Source: Isoetes taiwanensis
Taxonomy: Eukaryota; Streptophyta; Lycopodiopsida; Isoetales; Isoetaceae
Reading direction: 5' to 3'
Assembly (NCBI GenBank): GCA_021234155.1
Contig: JAJEKV010000006.1
Span: 4,499,727-4,563,726, forward strand
DNA length: 64,000 nt
Below are positions 33,798 through 45,307 of this stretch, in pieces (the stretch's first letter is position 1; every line of letters begins with the position of its first letter). Under the pieces are notes generated by a model. The model ran no database searches and was not told the DNA's origin. It saw only the letters and a program-made list of their open reading frames with translations. The position numbers and the translations under genes are program-made.

Positions 33798-36221
33798 TTG
33801 TTTGTGTGGTGACTATTTACTTTTATTGGCGGATCCAAATAGACATCGATGTTTTTAAACAATGCGACTGCTAGAGTTCTGTAGGTAATTTAGAGTGTTC
33901 ATATGTACCATCAATTTTTGCATCATTGTTTGTGTCATTTTCTTAGAGATAGATGTTATGACATCGAAGGAGACATTGTAGGTATAATGTAAGATGTATG
34001 CTTAGCAGATGTCAAAGTATTTGAGCTACAAGCTTTGACAATAAAAATTAGGCACCATATATAATTCGAACATAGAGTTGGCTGTTGTCCATTTAGCAAG
34101 CCGGTGGTTCAGATGCGTCGTAATTACACATTATGGGTTTTGTTCTAGGGAACTACCAAGATCATGCTTTAGCTATGTTAGGGCAGAGCTCTAGTATTTG
34201 TTTGTGGGATGAGGACACATATTTACTCGTACCATGTGCACATATATGTGGGAATACGGGAATTGAAAGACGAGTGTATGCCGAACTTATCAATGAAGGG
34301 TCTAGAGTCCGTCTGGAATATGCAAATGACGTATAATCTGCTGACTACGATGGTAGAATGTTGTAGTTGGCATTTAAAAGAAATCGCAACGGACAATAGA
34401 ATATAGCTCAAGATGATGGGGTTGATAGTACAATAGTACAATTCCCGACTGTGTGGCAAATAACAGTTACCCGCTAGAAGCTCAAATGTGTTTTTCATAG
34501 ACATCGAAGGCTAGATATCCAATATGATCCTTACTTGGATCAGGCAGAGTCGAACCCAATGGGTTACACGGAGTTGTAAGTTGGAACATATAGGGCTAGG
34601 ACATTGATACAAGTCGAAGTAGTAGGAAAATAACTGCCTGGATTATATCAGATGTGGATATTCAGGTAGAATTACAAAACGCAAGGCAGGCGTCCTGATG
34701 ACTCTAGGTAACTTACAAATCTCAAGAAGGCGCACTCTCTAAAATAAAACATGGCTATGGCTCATATGGGAATGCCAAGTCATTTGTAATGCCGCCAAGT
34801 CATTTGTAATGCCACAACAGCGGCATGACATCAGGAGAGAAGAACCTAATGACTAACATTTCTAAGATGTATGACAACGTTAAATCATAATCCCCAATGA
34901 TATGTGGGTTAAAGACATAGGGGGATTTGAAAACAACCTTGGAACACGACTTTTAGATCATACGACACTTACCGATAATTTAGAAGTCAACAAGAGTATT
35001 TATAGGGTGCAAGTGTGATTTGATTCAGTATAAGGCAGCATTTTTTGTCCCCTGCTCTGGTGATGGCTGCTTGAAGGGCGCCTTAACATTTTTAACTCTG
35101 TAGCTTTGCTACAAAGGCTCTGCACCTCTGGTAGAGCTTTCATATTCATCTGTCAGCCTAGCATAGATCTACCTTTCCTAGTGCCTGAGAGAAGAACAAT
35201 GGGCGATTTTCTTTCTTGTCTTATTTTCTTTTCAAACCCAAACCACCATTGCCTGCAAAGACGATTTTTGATGTCAGATTTGCTGCATTCTGTAACTGCA
35301 AATAAAGAGCAAGCTAGAACTTAGGGTATGGCATCAAGTTTGACCTTTATCCATGATGTAAACCTTTTTGAATTGCAAAAAGAGCCCCTACACAAATTCG
35401 TTTAAATTCCTTGCATAAATCCTTCTTGAATGGCACAAAAGTGTCCCCTGCACAAAGCTCTAGCTATGGCGAGGCACAAATGATGCGAATCTAAGACCAA
35501 GAATAATACTTCAATATACAAAATTAGAAATGATGTTTATTTGAGACCAAGAAATAGGGCTTTGATGTGCAAAATATTATGCAGAATGTAAACTAGAACA
35601 GAATGTCACATAAACACAAAATGTAAACTAGAATGCTTACTAAGTTACAATTCTAGGATTGAATGTTTGTAATGTGGTAGACATTGATTGGACTAGAAGG
35701 TAGAATTCTGTTTAGGTTCCTTTTACGTCTAGGCAATTTTCCAATTTCGTTCACGCACAAGTGCCATGCTCCCCTCTCTTGAGAGGTCCTTAAGTGGTAC
35801 CATCCGTTGGGATATTCATATAATTCCTTGGAATATGTAAGCTTATTCATGGAACTTAATGACCCTATGGCACTAAAGTAATGGTTGGAAATACTGTGCC
35901 CCAACCAATTTTAGATACCCTACGGGAGGGGGGGGGGGACAATTAGAGAACCATGGGACCATCAGACTGTTACAGTAGTCTAAGTATAGTGTTGACAGTG
36001 TTGTGGGGGTTTCGACACAAGCAGTTAGTATATCTTATAGAATATGTATCATGATCTGATCTGGGGGAATTGTCTATAAAAGGAGCACGATCATTGAGAA
36101 GAAGTATTGAAAGGCGATGGTTTAAGAAAATCCAAAATCATCTAAGCATATTAAAGACTTTGTGACATTAGAACTTATCGAATGTTGGGATGCATCTTAA
36201 AGATTTTATGACATCATAACT
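33798..36221. other. No gene recognised
   Basis: Mixed AT-rich sequence with short frames only. A small tandem repeat GCCAAGTCATTTGTAATGCC occurs twice at about 34774-34812. A run of ten G lies near 35929-35938. Confidence 0.5.
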
Positions 36222-36700
36222 TACCAAAAGGCATAACTGTGTACTCAGAATGGCTATACTGAGTACAAAATCTTGTCTTCCACTCATCACCCTCTTGGAT
36301 CAGGTGGATGGAATTGTTGGCACCCCGAAGATCAATCTTCGTAAAATAGCACGCACCCTGCAGCCTCTCCAACCTCTGGAATTAGCGGAAACAGATAGCT
36401 ATTCGGCAAAGTGATCTTGTTGAGGCCATGATAATCAATGACGAGGCGCAGAGAATTATCTTTCTTTTTGACAAAAAATACGGGTGATCTGGCAGGGTAC
36501 TGAGAATGTCGAATAAAGCCAGTAGCTAGATTCTCCTCAATATAATCTCGCAAAACCTTCAACTTAGCAGAAGATAGACCACATATCAGACCATATGGCG
36601 GCATTGTCTCAGGTTGCAAATCAATAGGACAATTATATGGACGATGCTCTGGGAGCTTGTTGGCTTTGGCTTTGTCAAAAACATCAAAGAAATTGCTATA
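36222..36700 (-). pseudogene. Ty3/gypsy reverse transcriptase fragment
   Basis: The minus strand reads FFDVFDKAKANKLPEHRPYN, then ETMPPYGLICGLS, GFIRHSQYPARSPVFFVKKK, LRLVIDYHGLNKIT and, after a frame change, [20 protein letters not shown]. This is the start of a plant Ty3/gypsy RT domain through the first active-site region. It ends without the YVDD box. Together with 38390-39045 it is one element split by the LINE at 36740-38380. Confidence 0.85.
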
Positions 36701-36739
36701 TTATACTTAGATCATGGAGGGGAAGAGAAGCTAGGAAAC

Positions 36740-38380
36740 AGGGACCTTGAGGGTGAGTTTGTGGAATGCACACGGTCTTAATCAAGCAAAGATTGATGCA
36801 ACGATGGATATCTGGATTGAAAATGATATATTATTGTTCACAGAAACATGGGCACACCAATTTCGCTCCTTACCCGATATCTGTGGATTTGATTTGATTG
36901 ATCAAAGTTGGAATGAAAAAGTACCAGGAGTAGGACGTGGATTTGGTGGTATAGCTGTCTATAGCAAACCCAATCTAAAACTAGATGTGCAGGTTGTCAA
37001 ATATGATCAGGATAAACAATATATATGGCTTCAGGTCAAGACGAAGAGATCAATTTTGTTTATGGCGAGCACGTTGAATAAAGCTGATCCTTTTAATAAT
37101 CTATGCTCAGATGTCATACACTTTAGTGCCCATGGAGAGATCCTAATTTTAGGAGACTTTAATGGACGCACAGGAGAGCAGCAGGTAAAGACCTATGCAG
37201 ATATATCAGATGCAAACCTGGATGAGATTGTGGATCCAATTTATGTGAGAATTTTTGAAGATCACATATCAAATCACATGGGCGAGATGCTGTTAGATTT
37301 TGGTACTATGTGTGGGCTGAAGATCATAAATGGCTTAAAATGTTTCATGCAATCAATAGAGTTTACATTCTCAAATCATTCTGGATCCAGCATGATAGAT
37401 TATCTATTGGCCAAAGATATACATTTGATTCGAGATTTTTGGATTAGCAAAAAGCTCCCAGAATCAGATCATAAACCCTTGTTTATTATGCTTAAAACTG
37501 GCCCTAAAACCATTTTACGGCAGCAGCCTTTTCGTCCCAGGATTAAAGTCAATTATAACATGCATGAAGAATATGAACAGCACATTGAAGCATTGCTAGA
37601 TCAGGTCACATGGTCCGGGGAATTTATATCTGATGCAAATCATTTTCCTACATTATTACTAGATGCTGCAAAGGAGATTTTTGGAGTGACTAAGAAGTGC
37701 ATTCATGGGAGACCATGTAATGCATGGTGGGATGAGGAATGCAAGCTTGCTAGAAACAGATTGCCACAAAATTGCATTTTCAAACCCAAATGGTACAAAA
37801 AGCTCTTGAGGAAGAAGAAACGTGATTATTACAAGAATAAGCAACAGGAATTGACACAGCATCTCAAACACACACCAAAAGTTTGTTGGGATATGTTTAG
37901 AGGCAGATTTGAGGGCACTAGTATAAAGGAAGATGCTTTGCTAAAATTAGTCCAAGATTTATATGAGAAGAGTGGCCAAAATAGCATGACAAAAATAGCC
38001 TCTAGCACATGTATAACCTTTACAGAATCTGAGGTGCAGGAAACACTAAGCAGTATGGCCAACAATAAGGCATGTGATATGGATGGACTATGCGTGGAGC
38101 TCCTAAAATGGGGCGGGCAGAGGACATTGTCCATGCTTACAAGCTTGCTAAATGAAGGGATTAGACAAGGTTTGCCAGATAATTGGAACATAAACAGGGT
38201 CCACCCAATACACAAAGCAGGTGATAAGAGAGTGATATCAAATTACAGAACAATTCTTACTGGGAGTACTTTTGCAAAAATTTTGGGCAGCCTTTTGGAA
38301 TCTAAGCTTAGCTTGTGAGCAGAAGAAAATGATAAACGTTCTCCATGCCAAGCTGGTTTTAGGATGGATCTTACCTTCCA
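36740..38380 (+). mobile_element. LINE (family B/C), 5' half only: endonuclease and start of RT
   Basis: A 523-codon frame (36747-38318) encodes an APE-type endonuclease (SLWNAHGLNQAK, LLFTETWAHQ, EILILGDFNGRTGE, SMIDYLLAKD, PESDHKPLF) followed by a linker and the first RT block (NNKACDMDGLCVELLKWGG, INRVHPIHKAGDKRVISNYR). After a stop (TGA in place of an expected Trp codon) homology continues to about 38375 (AEENDKRSPCQAGFR), then ends abruptly. The endonuclease would nick target DNA. It lacks the rest of RT and the 3' end, which is unusual because LINE copies normally lose the 5' end. It splits a Ty3/gypsy fragment. Confidence 0.85.
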
Positions 38381-38389
38381 GGTTTAATA

Positions 38390-39045
38390 AATTAACGCAG
38401 AGACATGTTCGAGATCCAAATTTGAGGGCGTGAAGAAGCCTCCATGGAAACAGGAATCTAGATAGGAGTAGGATCAAGAGGAGGAGGCAGGAGCAAGAGC
38501 AGAGGCAGGAGCTGGGGCTGGAGCTGAAGTTGGAGCAAGATCTAGAGCTGGAACATCATCTAAAACATGGTCAAAATCTGGCGCATGAACTTGAGCAGGG
38601 ACAAGAGCTGAATCAGGGCATGGAGCAGAAACAGAGACTGGAATATCAGCAAGAACGGAATCAAGAACCCATGATACTACACGGACTAAAGTAGATGTTG
38701 GTGCAGAGGGCAGAATTGAAGATGAACTAGAACTAGGGTTAGAACCAGCAAACTGAAAGGATCTAGTATGCCAATTAATCTCTGGGTTATGTAGCTCAAC
38801 AGAGCAGACCCAAGTCCACTAGCGCATATGGGCTAGTGATAACATTGAAGCAAATGTTACAAGAAGTTTCCTTGAACAAAACTTGAAGAGGTGTAGTACA
38901 TTTTGTAACTACATCTGAGGAGATCTCATGACCATCAATCATACCGACACAATTGGAATGCTCAACCTTGCTTCTAGAGATATTGTTCTTAGTAGCAAGT
39001 GCATTATCCATAAAGCAAGCATTTGCACTACTATCAAAGTTGTGT
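38390..39045 (-). pseudogene. Ty3/gypsy protease fragment and Ala/Pro-rich linker
   Basis: The minus strand encodes a retroviral-type aspartic protease: FDSSANACFMDNALA at the active site (DSG expected, DSS here), VEHSNCVGMIDGHEISSDVV, and ICFNVITSPYALVDLGLLC near 38800, then LHNPEINWHTRSFQF and a long Ala/Pro/Ser linker. The changed active-site Gly makes activity unlikely. It is the upstream part of the Ty3/gypsy element whose RT starts at 36700. Confidence 0.8.
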
Positions 39046-39181
39046 CAATGCTTCAAACCTCCCAAATTTTGACTCCAATGATATAGAGATAAAAAAAATT
39101 CTTACTGACCTTATCAGATGGAATATACCATTCATCATCGTGTGGAAGGAGTTATTGAGAAATGAGCCTTTTATGATTGGG

Positions 39182-39253
39182 TGGACAGGCTCGGGACCAA
39201 ATCCAGGTCCTCTTGCTTGCAAGCCAAGTACTCTACCACTGAGCTACTGGCCC
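39182..39253 (-). tRNA. tRNA-Ala(UGC)-like sequence, probably a decayed copy
   Basis: On the minus strand 72 bases fit a cloverleaf: GGGCCAG acceptor, GCTCAGTGGTAGAGT D arm, CTTGG-CTTGCAA-GCAAG anticodon arm with TGC, CTGGA-TTTGGTC-CCGAG T arm and CCTGTCC acceptor. Mismatches lie in the acceptor and T stems and the T loop is altered, so it is likely a tRNA pseudogene or the head of a SINE. Confidence 0.5.
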
Positions 39254-39548
39254 TTTGATAGGCTTTCTACACTCTTTCACGGAATCATTCTTCATGTGTG
39301 TCCATTTGCTAATATACTCAGATGCAAATTGGGCCGATGACATTGATACTAGAAGGTCCCCTAGTGATATGCGGGTTTTCCTTGATGGATGAAGTTTAAT
39401 TTCATGGAGATTTAATGTAATGTATTAATCACACCCACTTAGGATCTTGAAGGTCATGGAGCGAAAAAAAAGTGCTTACAATTTCAACAATAAAGCACGG
39501 TGAGAATCAATATCTCTAATGAAATAACCTATTGCTTTAGGATCCATG

Positions 39549-39858
39549 TCAAAGAGGGATTGAAAATTTGGATAACTGATGCCATGTTTAACTCTGATCT
39601 CTTCGTATGCAGGGCATGCGACAAATACATGGTTTTCATCTTCAATCTGATTGCAATTACAGAGGGTACAGAGTCTATCTTCTCTTGGAATACCATACCA
39701 TCTTCCCATTTCCACACATCAAAGAGGGATTGAAAATTTGGACAACTGATGCCATGTTTAACTTTGATCTCTTCGTATGCAGGGCAGCCGACAAATACAT
39801 GGTTTTCATCTTCAATCTGATTGCAATTACAGAGGGTACAGAGTCTATCTTCCCTAGC
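39549..39858. repeat. 170-bp tandem duplication inside the LINE zinc-motif region
   Basis: The segment beginning TCAAAGAGGGATTGAAAATT at 39549 repeats from 39719 with about 95% identity. The duplication covers the C-terminal Cys/His coding region. Confidence 0.9.
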
Positions 39859-40924
39859 TTATGTGAGCTGGTCCTGTACCTTGCAATCAACTGCTTCAGA
39901 AATCTAGGGATATCAACCTTCAGATATTCTTGGTCCATATATTACCATCTGGTTTACTTTCGAAACATAAAAATCATTCGCGAACCTTTATTAAACCATA
40001 ATTTTGTAATAGCCATTGTCTGTACAAGGTCCCTAGCTCCTATGGCAGAGCTCGGCCAAATTTCTTCTGTTATACCCCATTTCTTTGCCCACTCAAGCAC
40101 CTTGTGGTACCACCCAGATTCTGCAGTAGTGTTTAAAGCTATTTGCGTCATCTAGACATCGGACTCTATTAACAAAATTAATTGTTTGGAATAAGGCTTC
40201 CACTTCTAACGGGATCAGACCCGTTTCCGCTAACAATAAAGCATTAGGGACCTGACATTTTATGTCGAATTCTTCACGGATACAAATTTTTAACACTGCT
40301 TCAACCTGTGCTCACTGTTTGAGCGATAAATTAGGCCCCCAAATTGGTGCACCATAAAGAATGATTGTTTCCACAGGCGTTTTGAACAGAGACTTCTTTA
40401 GTCTCCATTCTGTTAGAGAGGTTTTATGGCATTTAGCCAACATACTATATATGGCTGCCTTACCACCAGTCACTCATTCCTTCAAGCATTCATGCCATTT
40501 GTAATTGGCTGAAATCTCTAAGCCCGGATATCTATAATGATACACTATTCTTCGTCGTTATACCAAAAAGTAGGTCTCTGCACAGTTACAACGATCATAA
40601 TTTTTGTTTTCTTTAAGCTCACTGTCATTTTCTTTGCATCACAAAAAGAAGCAAGATGATTTAAATGAACTTGTAAAATATCTGGTGAGTCAACTAGCAT
40701 CACAACGTCATCAGCATATAATAATAACTGAAGAACATAACGCCCCAATTTAGTTCCATAGACACATCTCTCCCGCAACCAATCCTCAAGTTGATCGATA
40801 TACAAACCAAAAAGGGTTGGCGACAAAGGACATCCCTAAAGGACTCCTATAGTGCTTTGTATCTCTGTGCTTAAGTCCAAAGAAAGTTTTATAATTACCT
40901 CTTCATCGTCTGCTCTATTAGCTC

Positions 40925-42344
40925 TGCGGTGTAAGATGGAGGAGATTGTGCGTATCATCAGAAATTTTATTTGGGGTGGAAATGAGTTAGGAGCGGTGGT
41001 CAAGGTAGCTTGGGCGGAATGCATTAGACTTAAGGCAGCTGGTGGTCTTGGTATGTTGGATTTTTACCTCCAAAGCAAGGTGATGATATCAAAGTTTATT
41101 TGGAGGATTTTCATTGGTAAGGATGATTCTCCTGGCCTGAGGTTGTTGGTGCAGTCGATTCAGCATTGTTCCCATTTCATAAGGCCACCATTAAGCCCCT
41201 CCTTCCTTGGGCTTTGTTTTATCATATGCATCCGTATCCTAATGCTTCTCCCTTTCTAAGGGGGTTGTTTGCTGCTTGGGACACTGTCAGGTCTCTTTTC
41301 CATATTAATCCTGAGGCATGTCTTCAGTTGTCCACTCCATGCTGGTGGATTCCTTTGCAGGACACTCCAGAGAATGTGCCTCTAAGTGTGGTTGTTCATC
41401 CAAAGACACGACGACATTGGATAGCAGCTGGTATAAGCATTATTACAGCTTGGTATGAGTCTGGTCATCTCATGTCATGGGAAGCATTTAGAACAAAGTT
41501 CTTGTTGTACAGATGGGACAGAGTAATCTGGAATCATATTGCTTCATTGTTGCCACAGGATTCTGGTCCACAGATTGAGGTAGTTGTATGGGGTTGCCAT
41601 CAGGATATCCAGCCAGGGCGGTTTGTGTCTTCTGTGTATAAATTGCTTTTGCATTCTGAAATTCCGCCTCCATCTAATAGGTGGCATCTTCAGGTCCCTC
41701 AGCCACAATGGAAAAGTGTTTGGATATGGGTATGGGATAAGCTGCTTCATCCCAAAGTAGTAGTTTTGTGGTGGCAAGTGATCCATAGATGCCTCAGAGT
41801 CAACAGGTTAGTCCATAAAATGGATAATCGGATTTCAAAGCTCTGTCCTTTTTGTCAGCAAAGGGTTGAGAGTATTGAGCATTGTTTTTTCTTCTGTGAG
41901 CGGCTTCGGCAGGCATGGTCTTGGTTGTTGACCCTATTTGGCACGTCTCGATCTAGCCAGCAAATTTTGCTTGCTATCTATCCTGATGCTTGGCCCAAAC
42001 TATGGAAACGAGCTTTTCATCTCGCATGTGGCTGCTTTTATGGTCAATCTGGAAGAGGAGGAGGTTATTTATCTTTAAAGGCGTAGATACTGCAGATGAG
42101 ACTGTTCTTCAGTGGGCGCAAAATAAAATTGTTATGGCTTACAATTGTTCTTCTCTTGATCAAGAGAAGAAAGTACTGATCTAGCATACTTACCTTCAGA
42201 TTCATTCTTTTGCATAGGCAGGTGGTTGTGCTCAGTTGGATCGGTTTGTCCACTGGGGTTATAATCCTGTCTTTGCATTTTATGTTGCTCTAGTTTTTAG
42301 TTGGTGAATAAAGCTTGTCGTCCTTCCAAAAAAAAAAAAAAAAT
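40925..42344 (+). mobile_element. 5'-truncated L1-clade LINE with poly-A tail
   Basis: It encodes the C-terminal part of an L1-type ORF2: RNFIWGGNELGAVVKVAWAE, AAGGLGMLDF, then PKVVVLWWQVIHRCL.VNRLV and the zinc motif CPFCQQRVESIEHCFFFC (near 41850-41900). A run of 16 A closes it at 42329-42344. It is inserted in the opposite orientation within the LINE at 39470-44635, splitting the RT between YLGVSTEKI and the following segment. Confidence 0.85.
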
Positions 42345-44639
42345 CTTTTCAGTGGAAACACCTAAATAATCTATCCTGGCACCCAAGTCTTTCCTCAGGA
42401 CTTTATCAAATGCTTTTGAAAATTCTATGAATGCTAGATATAGGGACTTACACGGATCTTTGGCCTTCTCAATAATTGTGCGCAACACCAAAATATGATC
42501 CAAGGTATTGTATTGGTGTCTAAAACCATCCTGACCTCTTGCCCTCTTGCCATTCTCTTCAGCCCACATGCTAAGCTTATGCTCCAGAAGACGACCTAGT
42601 AATTTAAAGAATATGCTTCCAATCAGAATAGTTCGCTAGTTACTGACGGTCTTCTTGTCTCCTGATTTGTGAATGGGAATCACTCTATTCTCATGCCAAG
42701 CCCTGGGAAGACCAAATTTGACTGCATCATTTAGTAGCTTCGTTGTGATCTGTATAGCTAGAGCACTGCCCCATTTCAATAGTTCAACGCTCAATCCCTG
42801 AAGATTTACTGCCATGCTATTATTCATGCCATTGAGCCTCGTTAACACTTCTTCTTCTTCCATGAATATATCCAAATCCACTGCAGATCTTCCATAGTGT
42901 TTGCATTGTCCACATAATACAAACCCTGAACTAGCTGCAACAATTCTTCTGTATCCAAATGAGTTACATGGCTATTACCTTTAAGCACCTTCCAGAAAGT
43001 GCAAGGATGTGAACAGAGCCACTGCTCAAGTTGAGACTGCCTTGGTGAAAAATAGGCTCTCTTCTTCTGCCTAATGAGTGACTTGTACCATTTGGGTTTA
43101 AAAATGCAGCCTTTGAATAATTTAGAACGAGCAATTTGACAGTCCCCATCCCACCAATCGTTATGCCACAACTTACCATGTCTAGTATATCTAAACACCT
43201 TGGTTGCAGCAGATAGTAGCAAATTAGAGAACTTATTTGAATCAAATTCAATGTTACCTGCCCAACTTGTTGTTTGCAAAAGATCTTCCAGATATTCCTC
43301 TTAATTTCAGTTTTGGTTTGAAACTATCTGTTTCCTGCGATTCTGTCACTTGACAACTGAGGTTAAATATCAGAGGAATATGATCGGATTCTGGTTGCTC
43401 CCAATACAAAATCAGCAATCAAGGTGGAATCTTAATCTAGCAGGTAATCAAAAATACTAGAAGCAGTGGGCGTGAAACAAGTCATTGAGCTTGTCTAAGG
43501 GAATTTGCCAGCGCCATTTAAGATTTTCAGCCTGCAAGCTGTTCCAAAGTCTAAGAAAAAATCTCCCAATTGGTCCTTAATACTGTCTGTGAAGGATCTA
43601 GCTCCAATGCCTTCGATTTCATACAACCTTATATCATTCAAATTTTCAAAAGACACACTTGGTTCTGGCATTAAAATCACCAACTAAGACCACCTCCCCT
43701 TGATCTCTATACGAAAGAGTATCTTTTGTAAGCTCATGAAAAGGGTTGTCTCTGTCCATGTTGGGCTAATCGTACACAGACATATTTAATGCATACCGAA
43801 AAAACAACATGGTCATGAGCAGCAATCCTAAGCCAAAAGTATTGATTTCCAGTGTGCGGTGATGCTAAAGTTACTTTATCTTGAGTTGTGGTCTGATATA
43901 GGCCATCAGACCTCCAAAACTACGTCCTGCTCCTGTGTTGTTGTTACAGACCCTTGCCAACAGATCAAGGTCTTCCAAATTTGGTAGAGAACTAGCTTGG
44001 TGTTCCCATGTTTCTACAAAAAGGATTAAATCAGCAGCCAATCAAACGTCCTTAATAGCTTGAATTTTAGCCTGGGATAAAGCGTGAATGTTCCATATGC
44101 AATAACCTTCAAGGTCCTGAGTCCATAATCCTTTCTTCTTTTGGTAACTATTGCCCTGCCATTTTGGTCAAGATATGCCACAAAACCTTCCTCCCTGGCT
44201 TCCTTAACTTTATTCCATTCTTTTTTGTGTATTTACAATCGCGTAGGTGTTAAGTTCAAGTCCATTCAGATTTTGTGTCCCTTTAAAGCGGAATAATTGC
44301 CCAAAACCCTATCATGAGCATCTGTGCTGCGGAATTTAACCAGAATAGGCCTATGAATGTTTCTAGGTTTTCCCAATCTTTTGCAATGGAGATACTCAGG
44401 CTCATGGAGGTGCATACTATCTCTGAAAAATTGATCAGTTATAGCATCGAGATCTTTTCCCTCAAGTTCAGGTATGCCTGATATCTTCAAATTACGTGAC
44501 ATGCTCTGTTGATCAGATTTCTCTTATGCTTGTTGCTCCTGAAAGAACGAAAGTTGCCCCTTAATGGCTTGAGTCACCAATTCGACCATCGTTTGGATTG
44601 GCTGCTGTGGCAGACTATTAGAGAGCTTCTGTTTCTAGG

Positions 44640-45307
44640 ATAGCTTGAGTGTTAAAGATGGATTACTCCTCCAGATGTATAAAGAGAAAGGTATCATCTG
44701 CAAAATGCACATTCAAAATCTCATTTTCCTCTGGGGAAGTTTGAGACTTTTGATTGGATTAAGATTCCTTGCTCTCTGAAAATTGATGTTAAGCCCTTCT
44801 ATGACAATAAGAAATAAGAAAGGAGCAAGAGGGCAACCCTGCTTGACTCCCCTTTTAATATCAAAGAAGGAGCTGCATTCCCCATTTATAAGGACAGCAG
44901 ATCGAGAGTTCTTCAACAGAGCTTGAAAAATGGAAATGACAACATCCGAAAACCCCAGTTTTTTGCAACACCAGCTTAAAAAATTCCAACTTACCGTGTC
45001 AAAAGCCTTTGTAATATCAAGCTTTAGAAGGCCAATTGACTGGTTGGAATCTTTAGCCCAGGTGATGCCCAAAGAGGCAGCAGCCACATTATCCAGGATA
45101 AACCTCCCCTTGAGATAAGCACTTTGAGTATGACTGATGACTGCTTCTAAGACAGGTTTGAGCCTGACAGCTAGAGTACTTGTAATTAACTTATAAACCA
45201 CATTAGTCAAAGAGATAGGTCTATAATCTGAAAAAGTGGTAGAGAGCTCAATCTTGGGGATGAGAGCAATCAGACTGGTGTTAATTTTGCTATCCAATTG
45301 TTTGAGG
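44640..45307 (-). pseudogene. L1-clade reverse transcriptase fragment (major part)
   Basis: The minus strand encodes DSKINTSLIALIPKIELS, SDYRPISLTNVVYKLI, SAYLKGRFILDN, LLKLDITKAFDTVSWNFLSW, RGVKQGCPLAPFLFL and, after a frame change, VHFADDTFLFIH with the FADD active site. It is continuous with the segment at 50313-50450 once the 5-kb insertion between them is removed. Confidence 0.85.

Larger units (their letters stand above)
39470..44635 (-). mobile_element. LINE (family B/C), near full length, decayed and split by an L1 insertion
   Basis: Right to left it holds an ORF1-like protein (44266 to about 44630; RNLKISGIPELEGKDLDAI, RPILVKFRSTDAHDRVL), an endonuclease relic (VLVGDFNAR-like, near 43690; DFFLDFGTACRLKILNG), a linker (CIFKPKWYKSLIRQKKRAYF), RT (SVELLKWGS, NRVIPIHKSGDKK, FIEFSKAFDKVLRKDLG), then beyond the insertion SPTLFGLYIDQLEDWL and LLLYADDVVML (near 40700), thumb and a C-terminal zinc motif (CTLCNCNQIEDENHVFVACP, near 39640). 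Many frames are broken. The protein is related to the LINE at 36740. Confidence 0.85.
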
